Origin: CAYPUT01 sp046541715
Lineage (GTDB): Bacteria; Spirochaetota; Spirochaetia; DSM-27196; PWMO01
Direction: 5' to 3'
Assembly: GCA_046541715.1 (NCBI GenBank)
Contig: JBKHCS010000106.1
Span: 1-10,393, forward strand
Length of the DNA stretch: 10,393 bases
The position numbers and the translations under genes were made by a program. Of the stretch, positions 1 through 6,133 are shown in pieces. The notes beneath the pieces are model-generated. The model was not told the DNA's origin. It made no database searches and saw only the letters and a list, made by a program, of their open reading frames with translations. Every line of letters starts with the position of its first letter. The stretch's first letter is position 1.

Positions 1-2475
1 CAGTCAGTTCGATCGTGCTGTCAGATACTCCGATCGGAGATCGATACCGCTCCCGGGATCGAAAGCCTACAGCTCGATCCGGAGGAGGCCAGGCTCGTAG
101 TGCGCTACGACGGGCGCGCCGTATCCGAAGAGCAACTCGCAGCCCTCACCGAGCGTCTGCGTCCCGCTCTGGAGCTCAACCTCGCCGGCTGCCCCGTCCT
201 TCATGGCCGGGACAAGGGCGACTGGTGCGATTCTTGCGTAAGAATAGCCGAGGAGGAGTGCAGCAGCTTCGACGTCCGGGCCGGGGCGGTCCACGGGCTT
301 ATCTCGATTACCCCGGAACGGCAGGCAAACGGAGGCCCGACGGCGGCCGAGGCCACCGACGAGCTGGCCATAGACCTTGCGGTACCGAGTACACAAGCGC
401 CGGGACCCGCGGGCATCGGCGCCCGTCTGCACAGCTTTTGGCGCCGGGCCACTAATCTTCCCTGGGAAGCAATTCTGACGGCTGCGACCTTGGTGTTGAT
501 GTTTACCGCTCTCGCCGTCGAGCACTTTGCCGACGCGCAGACTCTTACGACGCTCCTCTACGTTGCCGCCTACATAACCGGAGGAATCTTCGGTGTAAGG
601 GGGGGCATCGAGTCCCTCAAAGAGCTAACCATAGACGTCGATCTGTTGATGGTTCTCGCGGCCCTAGGCGCCGCGATCGTCGGCGCCCCCTTCGAGGGTG
701 TTCTGCTCCTGTTTCTCTTTTCCCTCTCCAACGTCTTGCAGGAATACGCGATGGGGCGCACCCGGAACGCCATCCGGGCCTTGATGCAGCTGCGGCCCGC
801 CCGGGCTTCGGTTCTCCGGGGGGGAGAGGAAGTGATTCTCCCGGTAGAGAGCTGCCGGGTGGGTGATATCTTCGTAGCCCGTCCCGGTGAAAGCATTGCC
901 CTCGACGGACTGGTGGTCGACGGCGCGAGTGCCGTCGACCAGGCGATTATTACCGGCGAGTCGGCGCCGGTCGGGAAGGGTATCGGGGACTCGGTTCTCG
1001 CGGGGACCATCAACAAGAACGGCCTCTTGAAGGTGCAGGTAACCAAGGCCGCCAAAGATTCGACCCTGGCGAAGGTTATCAAGCTGGTGGAGGAGGCCCA
1101 GGGGCAGAAGGCCAAGACCCAGCGCTTCCTCGACACGGCGGAGCAGTACTACGCGATGGGGGTAATCGCCGCCACGGCCCTCGCGGTGATCATCCCCGTC
1201 TTTCTCCTCGGGGAGGGCTTCGACGGCGCCTTCTACCGGGCGATGACGTTAATGGTCGCCGCGTCTCCCTGCGCCATCGTCATCAGCACCCCGGCCTCGA
1301 TTCTTTCCGGCATCGGGAACGGCGCCCGCCGGGGCATCCTCTTTAAAGGGGGGATCTACCTCGAGCAGGCGGCGGAGATAAAGGTGGTGGCTCTGGACAA
1401 GACCGGAACGCTGACCGCCGGCAAGCCGGAGGTTTCGGACGTGGTACTGATGCCCGGGGCGGAAGAAACCCTTACAGCCCTGGGAGCGGCGGCCGTGGCC
1501 GGCAGCGGCAGCGGAACAGATGGCGGGCCCGCCGGGATCCCGGCCGAAGGCCCTCCGGGGGAGGAGCAGCTTCTTGCCCTGGTAGCCGCCGTCGAGGGCG
1601 CCTCAGAGCACATCCTGGCCAAAGCCACCGTCGAGGAGGCCCGCAGGCGGCGGTTGGCGGTCAGCGAAGCGATCGCCTTCGAATCGGTCTCCGGCCGGGG
1701 CGTCCGCGCCCGAGTCGACGGGCGGACCATCCTTATCGGGAACCGGAAGTTTATCTCCGGGTCGGAGGTGGCAAACCTAGACGACGCCCTCCCGCCCTTC
1801 GAGGCCCTCGAGCGGCAGAACAAGACGGTGGTATTGGTCGCCGAAGAGACCGGCCCTGGGAACCCGGCCCCGGGTGTTACCGTACTCGGTCTGGTAGCCT
1901 TTAGCGACCGCCTCCGAGACGGTGCCGCGGATGTCGTTCGGGATCTGAGAGAAACCGGTGTCCCGCGCATCGTGATGATTACCGGGGACAATGCCGAGAC
2001 CGCCAACCGGATCGGCCGAGAGGTCGGCGTCGACGAAGTCTATTCGGAGCTCCTGCCGGACGAGAAGCTCTCGGTCATCGAGGAGCTCGAAGCGAAGTAC
2101 GGTCCGGTTGCTATGGTCGGCGACGGGGTCAACGACGCTCCGGCCCTCGCCCGGGCCTCGATCGGCATCGCCATGGGGGCCGCCGGGACAGACGTGGCCC
2201 TCGAGACAGCCGACATCGTGCTGATGGCCGACGACCTGTCGAAAGTTGCCTACGTTGTGGACTTGAGCCGCCGGACCCGAAAGACGCTGGTATTTAACCT
2301 TGGCCTTGCAGGGCTATTGATTGCTATAATGATCCTGGGAATATTCACCGTGCAGTTGCCTCTGCCTTTGGCGGTTGTGGGACACGAAGGGGGCACGGTT
2401 TTGGTTTCTCTAAACGGCCTCAGGCTGCTCTTCTTTAAGCGGCCGGGAAGAGGCCCGATGAAAAAGGTCCGATGA
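1..2475 (+). CDS. P1B-4-type heavy-metal-transporting P-type ATPase (5' end outside window)
   Basis: Membrane pump that uses ATP to move a transition metal cation, probably outward. The frame is open from base 1, so the GTG at 100 is probably internal; 824 residues are visible. Numbered from base 1: actuator TGES at 318-321, membrane SPC at 422-424, phosphorylation motif DKTGT at 466-470, hinge GDGVND at 707-712 and HEGGT at 795-799. SPC plus HEGGT is the signature of subgroup P1B-4 (Co, Fe(II), Zn, Cd or Ni exporters), not the CPC-bearing Cu or Zn/Cd pumps. Hydrophobic segments lie near 155-178, 183-203, 212-245, 383-407, 411-435 and two after 760. Oddities: a degenerate N-terminal HMA-like domain, a Cys-rich stretch at 64-87, a Gly/Pro-rich insert near 497-522, and HI instead of the usual HP at 537-538. 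The metal cannot be decided from sequence. ppa follows after 31 bases on the same strand. Confidence 0.93.
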   Translation, partial: QSVRSCCQILRSEIDTAPGIESLQLDPEEARLVVRYDGRAVSEEQLAALTERLRPALELNLAGCPVLHGRDKGDWCDSCVRIAEEECSSFDVRAGAVHGLISITPERQANGGPTAAEATDELAIDLAVPSTQAPGPAGIGARLHSFWRRATNLPWEAILTAATLVLMFTALAVEHFADAQTLTTLLYVAAYITGGIFGVRGGIESLKELTIDVDLLMVLAALGAAIVGAPFEGVLLLFLFSLSNVLQEYAMGRTRNAIRALMQLRPARASVLRGGEEVILPVESCRVGDIFVARPGESIALDGLVVDGASAVDQAIITGESAPVGKGIGDSVLAGTINKNGLLKVQVTKAAKDSTLAKVIKLVEEAQGQKAKTQRFLDTAEQYYAMGVIAATALAVIIPVFLLGEGFDGAFYRAMTLMVAASPCAIVISTPASILSGIGNGARRGILFKGGIYLEQAAEIKVVALDKTGTLTAGKPEVSDVVLMPGAEETLTALGAAAVAGSGSGTDGGPAGIPAEGPPGEEQLLALVAAVEGASEHILAKATVEEARRRRLAVSEAIAFESVSGRGVRARVDGRTILIGNRKFISGSEVANLDDALPPFEALERQNKTVVLVAEETGPGNPAPGVTVLGLVAFSDRLRDGAADVVRDLRETGVPRIVMITGDNAETANRIGREVGVDEVYSELLPDEKLSVIEELEAKYGPVAMVGDGVNDAPALARASIGIAMGAAGTDVALETADIVLMADDLSKVAYVVDLSRRTRKTLVFNLGLAGLLIAIMILGIFTVQLPLPLAVVGHEGGTVLVSLNGLRLLFFKRPGRGPMKKVR
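2322..2330 (+). promoter_or_regulatory. Possible internal extended -10 promoter for ppa
   Basis: TGCTATAAT, a perfect extended -10 element, lies inside the last membrane-segment codons of the ATPase gene. A weak -35-like TTGGCC sits at 2300-2305 with a long 19-base spacer, which an extended -10 can tolerate. A start near 2337 would leave a leader of about 170 bases before ppa. Perfect TATAAT is unlikely by chance in DNA this GC-rich, but Ile/Met-rich membrane codons could also produce it, so function is an inference. Confidence 0.35.
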
Positions 2476-2506
2476 ATCGATACGGCGCGGCAAAAAGGGG
2501 TAGCGG

Positions 2507-3088
2507 ATGAATCCATGGCACGATATCGACAAGGACCGGGTAACCCCGGAAAACTTTGTCGCCATTGTCGAAATTCCCAAGGGAAGCAAGAAGAAATACG
2601 AGCTCGACAAGGCGACCGGTCTGATCCGCCTCGACCGTATTCTGTTTACCGCCACCCACTATCCCTCGAATTACGGTTTTATTCCCCGGACCTACGCGGA
2701 CGACAAGGACCCCTTGGATGTCCTCGTCCTCTGCTCGGAAATTCTCGACCCGCTTACGATAGTAGAGTGCTACCCGATAGGCGTGGTCAAGATGGTCGAC
2801 AACAAGGAGGTCGACGAGAAGATTATCGCCGTCCCCTTCCGGGATCCCGTCTACTCCGGATATCGCGATATCTCGACCCTGCCGCAGCACATCGTGCAGG
2901 AGATTTCCCACTTCTTCGAGGTCTACAAGGAGCTCGAGCATTCCGAGACCTCGGTAAAGATGACGATGGACCGGGAAAAGGCCGTAACGATCATCCGGGA
3001 CTGCATCCGGGCCTACGACGAGGCCTTCAAGCCGGTGGAGCCGCTCGGGCTCCCGGATCCGGGACACGTCTCAGAAGAGGTTAAGTAG
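2507..3088 (+). CDS. ppa: Inorganic pyrophosphatase, family I
   Basis: Soluble cytoplasmic enzyme that hydrolyses pyrophosphate to two phosphates, pulling nucleic acid, aminoacyl-tRNA and other biosynthetic reactions forward. The 193-residue length is slightly above the usual bacterial 175-180. Family I features are visible: VEIPKGS at 21-27, the metal-binding DDKDPLD at 65-71 (aspartates 66, 68 and 71 match the catalytic set), DEK at 103-105, and YK at 140-141. The last 15 or so residues, after the conserved core, form a Pro/Gly/Glu tail. The ATG at 2507 is preceded by AAGGGG at 2495-2500 with six bases between, a good ribosome site. It lies 31 bases after the ATPase gene, so it may be read from that gene's promoter, from the internal promoter candidate, or both. 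Its 3' end overlaps the convergent rdgB by 76 bases. Confidence 0.97.
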   Translation: MNPWHDIDKDRVTPENFVAIVEIPKGSKKKYELDKATGLIRLDRILFTATHYPSNYGFIPRTYADDKDPLDVLVLCSEILDPLTIVECYPIGVVKMVDNKEVDEKIIAVPFRDPVYSGYRDISTLPQHIVQEISHFFEVYKELEHSETSVKMTMDREKAVTIIRDCIRAYDEAFKPVEPLGLPDPGHVSEEVK

Positions 3089-3690
3089 CCCCAGAGCCGC
3101 CGGGCGGCCTTCCCCCGGTGGGAGAGGGCGTCTTTTTCCCGGTCGCTGATCTCGGCGACCGTAAGCCCTTGGTCGGGTAGGTAGAAGATCGGGTCGTACC
3201 CGAAACCGCCGGTTCCGGTGGAGGCTGCCCCGGCAATCTCTCCGTGCCAGGTTTCCTGGACCACGCCGAAACGGTCATCCCCCTCGATGGCGACCATACA
3301 GCAAACGTAGTGGGCACGCCGGTCGGCGACGCCCTGCAGTTCCGACAGCAGCCGTTCGTTCCGCTCGGTGTCCGATAAGGTCTCCGATCCGTACCGCGCC
3401 GAGTAGACTCCCGGGCGTCCGTCGAGGGCCGCGACGCAGACGCCGGAGTCGTCGGCGATAACGACAGTTTTCCGGTCGGGGCTCCGATTCCGGCTTCGGT
3501 ACTCCGGTGGAAGGAGCGCCTCAAGCGCCGTTGCCTTTCCGAGGGCGTTTCCGAGAAAGGTCGTTTCGGTTTCCTCGTGGGAAAAAGCAATGCCGAGATC
3601 CTCCGGGAGGAGCACCCGGGCGTCTTCGAATATTCGTTCAAACTCGCGCTTCTTGTGGTGATTGTTTGTGGCGAGGAGTAGATCCATCAT
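3013..3690 (-). CDS. rdgB: XTP/dITP diphosphatase (RdgB/HAM1 family)
   Basis: House-cleaning nucleotide pyrophosphatase that converts dITP, ITP and XTP to monophosphates plus pyrophosphate, keeping deaminated purines out of DNA and RNA. Family motifs in order: ATNN at 7-10, TFLGNALGKA at 44-53 (usual form TFxENAxxKA), ADDSG at 79-83, GRPGVYSARY at 91-100, GFGYDPIF at 162-169 and SHRGKA at 190-195. At 225 residues it is longer than E. coli RdgB (197). The excess is an insert near 58-74 before the central strand and a Ser/Gly-rich tail after about 204. The start is ATG-ATG at 3690 and 3687; the second gives the family-like MDLLLATNN. Neither has a clear ribosome site, and both lie inside the end of the upstream sigma-like gene, which suggests translational coupling. 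Its released pyrophosphate is the substrate of the overlapping neighbour Ppa. Confidence 0.95.
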   Translation of the reverse strand: MMDLLLATNNHHKKREFERIFEDARVLLPEDLGIAFSHEETETTFLGNALGKATALEALLPPEYRSRNRSPDRKTVVIADDSGVCVAALDGRPGVYSARYGSETLSDTERNERLLSELQGVADRRAHYVCCMVAIEGDDRFGVVQETWHGEIAGAASTGTGGFGYDPIFYLPDQGLTVAEISDREKDALSHRGKAARRLWGYLTSSETCPGSGSPSGSTGLKASS

Positions 3691-4543
3691 GGCGATGAGT
3701 ATGTCGCAAACCCTTTTGCTTGCGAAGGTAGTAGAGCGTCGAATCGACGCTTCCCTTGGGTATCCCTAAGATCAGGGCGATCTCGTCGTTCGTCGGTCGA
3801 AGGGGCACCCGGGCGATAAGAGATCGAGCCGTCTCGAGGCGCTTCCGGTGGACCCTCAAACGGTAGGCCAGCTTTGCCCGGCGACGCGAGTCGATGCACC
3901 CGAAGAGCTCCCCCTGCACCTGAATGATGGTTGCGTACGCGATGTTACGCCGCCTCCGAAGAGTCTCGAGACGGGGATCCTTCTTCCGGAGCCTCTCCTC
4001 GAGGCGGTCCCGCTGAAGCAGGAGCCACGGCGGCGAGATCCCTATCCGCCGGGCGACCCGTTCGAGTTGCCGGTCGTCCATCCCGGTACACCCTTTGAGG
4101 GCGAGGACGATCAGCCTGCGCTTTTTCGGGTCGGCAATCGACGGCGTTTGCCCCGCCCGGTCGAAGAACTCGGGGCCGTAGAGCGTGCCGGCCTCGTGGA
4201 CCTCTTCTTCCCCGTAGACGCACCCGTCGGGCCAGAGCCCGGGGCACTCCTCCGCCTTGTACCGGGCCCGGCGGGTTCTCATCTTCGTCGCGTAGCTCTT
4301 TACCTGCCACCGTAAGGATCGGCGAAAATAATTTTCGAACGGCTTTCCCTCGGGAGAGAAGTTCTCGACAAAGCGGTGGAACTTCGGGTAGAGAAAGAGG
4401 AGAAACTCTCCGGAATCATCCTCGTCGAACCCGCGGTACTGCGTCGGGAACTCGTACACCAGAGCCGACATACGGCGGGCTATTTCGTCGAACCCCTTCC
4501 CGGTCTTCTTGTAGCTAACTACAAGCTCGGTGAGCGTCGCCAT
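3638..4543 (-). CDS. Sigma-70-like putative transcription regulator
   Basis: A 301-residue basic protein, not a recognised standard sigma factor. Residues 45-92 resemble sigma region 2: hydrophobic helices, then FSPEGKPFENYF, an aromatic/basic helix with LRWQ, and an Arg-rich end. Residues 249-276 read like a region 4 helix-turn-helix: NDEIALILGIPKGSVDSTLYYLRKQ carries the typical EIA-x-x-LGIP-x-GSV pattern. The roughly 150 residues between (about 140-215 rich in Arg, Lys and Leu, with REERL-like helices) are unlike the short linker of ECF factors. The tail is His/Arg/Lys-rich. I chose ATG at 4543 because GGAGG at 4550-4554 is six bases upstream; GTG at 4546 would leave only three. It could act as an alternative sigma factor or a sigma-derived DNA-binding regulator; targets are unknown. 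Its last 50 or so bases overlap the start of rdgB. Confidence 0.6.
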   Translation of the reverse strand: MATLTELVVSYKKTGKGFDEIARRMSALVYEFPTQYRGFDEDDSGEFLLFLYPKFHRFVENFSPEGKPFENYFRRSLRWQVKSYATKMRTRRARYKAEECPGLWPDGCVYGEEEVHEAGTLYGPEFFDRAGQTPSIADPKKRRLIVLALKGCTGMDDRQLERVARRIGISPPWLLLQRDRLEERLRKKDPRLETLRRRRNIAYATIIQVQGELFGCIDSRRRAKLAYRLRVHRKRLETARSLIARVPLRPTNDEIALILGIPKGSVDSTLYYLRKQKGLRHTHRHDGSTPRHKQSPQEARV

Positions 4544-4548
4544 CACAT

Positions 4549-4556
4549 TCCTCCCC
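4549..4556 (-). promoter_or_regulatory. Strong ribosome binding site that fixes the sigma-like gene start
   Basis: On the minus strand this reads GGGGAGGA. The GGAGG core sits six bases before ATG (4543) but only three before the overlapping in-frame GTG (4546). The ATG is therefore the better start. Confidence 0.75.
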
Positions 4557-4630
4557 GTGAATAGTGAGGCGTCTAAAGCAATCGCCCTGCCAATGCGATC
4601 AGAACAGGAGCCCCCGCCGGAGGCCGTGAT

Positions 4631-4649
4631 CGGTTACATTCTGTTACCG
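4631..4649 (-). repeat. Imperfect inverted repeat upstream of the sigma-like gene
   Basis: On the minus strand the 19 bases read CGGTAAC-AGAAT-GTAACCG: two 7-base arms with six of seven pairs complementary. The same bases contain GTAAC twice at a 10-base interval, one helical turn. It lies 88-106 bases before the start codon of the sigma-like gene, in the only sizeable non-coding gap of the window. Symmetry and turn spacing suit an operator for a dimeric protein, but no regulator can be named. I found no convincing -35/-10 pair in the gap. Confidence 0.3.
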
Positions 4650-4684
4650 TTGATGCGCTCCGGCGTCGAGGCCGGTAGACACTC

Positions 4685-5668
4685 TTAGGGGCCCGCGAGC
4701 TCCTCGAGAAGGGACCGCATTTCCGGTAAGACCTCGGAAAGCGGCTTCTGAACCAGGAACCCGGCGGCCCGCCGGTGGCCGCCGCCCCCGAACCTCTGAG
4801 CGGCGGCGGCGACGTCGGTATCGTCCCGGGATCGGAGGCTTCCGGTGCAGCTTCCGGAAGACTCCTCCCGGATAAGGCAGATAACCGTGCATTCGCCGGT
4901 TCCCATCAGTAGCTGGTAGAGGGTCTCCGAATCTCTGTTCGTCCGGCCGTACTTCTCGGTCTCTTTGAGGGTCTCGTACGCCAGGGCGGCTCGGCCGTCC
5001 GCCAGAAACTCCGCCCGCGAGAGGATCACGCCGAGGAGTCTCCTCGATTCGACGCTCTTGCCGCCGTACATCTCGAGGTGGGTATCCTTCGGAGAGGCTC
5101 CCGCGTCGGCCAGGCGCCCCGCCGCCCGGAACGCCGGCCCCGAGCCGACGTCGAGATGCCGGAAGAAGCCCGTGTCCGTGGCGAGGGCAAAGAGAATCAA
5201 CCGAGCCTCTTCCTCCGTCGGTCTTCCGGCCACCGCTTCGATGACGAGTTGTATGAGAACACCCGTCGCCGGGGCTTCGCGTACGACGTAGGTAACATCT
5301 CCGTAGGGGTTCCCGGATGCGTGATGGTCGATAACCGCGGTCGGATAGGGTGCAATTGAGTCGCCGAAGACACCGACACGATCCGGTGTCGAACAGTCGA
5401 GAATGACGACCGCCGGCTCCGCGGCTTCTCTGAGGTCCTTCGGATCGATGGAGGTCTCGAAATGGTGCTCGAGTCGCTTTATCTCCGGTCGGAAGAAGGG
5501 ACCTTCGTTCAGCAGGACGACGTCTTTCTTGTGCCGCTTCAGAAGCGACTGGAGAGCGAGAGCCGACGCCAAGCAGTCTCCGTCGGGCTCGGTGTGCCCG
5601 ACGACGAAGTAGGTCTGGTAGTCCGAGAGGAATGAGAGCAGTTCGCTCGGAGGCGCCGGGTAGCTCAA
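4685..5668 (-). CDS. nrnA: DHH/DHHA1 phosphoesterase, NrnA-like (oligoribonuclease / pAp phosphatase)
   Basis: Cytoplasmic metal-dependent phosphoesterase of the family that degrades 2-5 nucleotide RNA fragments to monophosphates and, in several members, dephosphorylates pAp. DHH domain: HTEPDGD at 25-31, ILDCS at 89-93, DHH at 114-116 and ATDTGFF at 163-169. DHHA1 domain: substrate-binding GGGGHRRAAG at 294-303. The 327 residues match the family. The start is TTG at 5668, the first possible codon after the upstream gene's TAA (same frame, only CGG between). No Shine-Dalgarno is seen, so translation probably re-initiates after the upstream stop. Family members differ in substrate (nanoRNA, pAp, c-di-AMP or pGpG breakdown products), and this one has no extra PAS or membrane part that would make it a GdpP-type enzyme. 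The NrnA label is likely rather than certain. Confidence 0.85.
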   Translation of the reverse strand: MSYPAPPSELLSFLSDYQTYFVVGHTEPDGDCLASALALQSLLKRHKKDVVLLNEGPFFRPEIKRLEHHFETSIDPKDLREAAEPAVVILDCSTPDRVGVFGDSIAPYPTAVIDHHASGNPYGDVTYVVREAPATGVLIQLVIEAVAGRPTEEEARLILFALATDTGFFRHLDVGSGPAFRAAGRLADAGASPKDTHLEMYGGKSVESRRLLGVILSRAEFLADGRAALAYETLKETEKYGRTNRDSETLYQLLMGTGECTVICLIREESSGSCTGSLRSRDDTDVAAAAQRFGGGGHRRAAGFLVQKPLSEVLPEMRSLLEELAGP

Positions 5669-5671
5669 CCG

Positions 5672-6073
5672 TTAGGGAAGGTCACCGATAGTCTCTTTGT
5701 CAAATCGGGAGCCGACATCTTCTCCCTCGAGGCGACCCCAACTAATGTGGTTCCGGTCCTGCTTGACGTAGAGACGTACGTGAGAGAACTCCCCCTGGTT
5801 GTAGTAGACATCCATATACGGAGCGGAGCCCGACGGAGTGTAGACAATTTCGGCCTTACCCGCGGCGGTCGAAAACCAGTCGTTGGGAATGTAGACCTCT
5901 ACCCGGGAGTAGTCGGCGGCGGTGTAGTTGACCTTCAAGCCGGAGCGATGGGTCAACACCTCGTTCAAGTAGATGGTGCGAACAAAGTAGTCGGATTCGA
6001 CGATCTGGCCGAAGGCGGCCAGGGCAACCAAACCGAGTACCAGTATAAAAAAGAGTTTGGCGAGACTTCTCAC
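5672..6073 (-). CDS. Small exported protein of unknown function
   Basis: A 133-residue protein I cannot assign to a family. Residues 1-22 form a clear signal peptide: RSLAK at the start, a Leu/Val/Ala/Phe core, then an Ala-rich exit near LAAFGQ. There is no cysteine, so it is not a lipoprotein. The mature part is rich in Tyr, Val, Ser and Asp, with alternating patterns near 54-63 and 84-104 suggesting beta strands. The GTG start at 6073 is supported by AGGAGG at 6080-6085 with a six-base spacer. A consensus-like promoter sits just upstream, so it begins a transcription unit and may be well expressed. The DHH phosphoesterase gene follows after three bases. Likely location is the periplasm or cell surface; role unknown. 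Confidence 0.85.
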   Translation of the reverse strand: MRSLAKLFFILVLGLVALAAFGQIVESDYFVRTIYLNEVLTHRSGLKVNYTAADYSRVEVYIPNDWFSTAAGKAEIVYTPSGSAPYMDVYYNQGEFSHVRLYVKQDRNHISWGRLEGEDVGSRFDKETIGDLP

Positions 6074-6104
6074 ATTGACCCTCCTGGAGGCTTCCTTGCC
6101 GAGA

Positions 6105-6133
6105 AGTATACTACGCCGGGGGCACTACTTCAA
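6105..6133 (-). promoter_or_regulatory. Sigma-70-type promoter for the exported protein and DHH phosphoesterase genes
   Basis: On the minus strand: -35 TTGAAG (6128-6133), exactly 17 bases, then -10 TATACT (6105-6110). This is four of six and five of six matches to consensus with ideal spacing. The -35 element overlaps the argF stop codon (6130-6132). A start near 6098 gives a leader of about 25 bases containing the AGGAGG ribosome site. This is the best promoter in the window. Confidence 0.75.

Noticed and set aside
100..102. GTG at 100 as the start of the ATPase
   Set aside because: The frame is open back to base 1, and the upstream codons continue an HMA-like pattern (PGIESLQL before, VVRYDGR across the GTG), so the GTG is most likely internal.
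1356..2006. Minus-strand open frame of 216 codons opposite the ATPase gene
   Set aside because: Shadow frame rich in Ser/Arg/Thr/Ala, lying wholly inside conserved P-type ATPase coding sequence.
3096..3108. GCCGC-CGG-GCGGC hairpin just after the ppa stop as a terminator
   Set aside because: Only five pairs, followed by CTTCCCCC rather than a T run, and it lies within rdgB coding sequence.
4600..4624. Hairpin GCCTCC-GGC-GGGGGC on the minus strand after nrnA as a terminator
   Set aside because: The stem has a G-T pair and is followed by TCCTGTTCTG, not a run of T. GC-rich DNA gives many such stems by chance.
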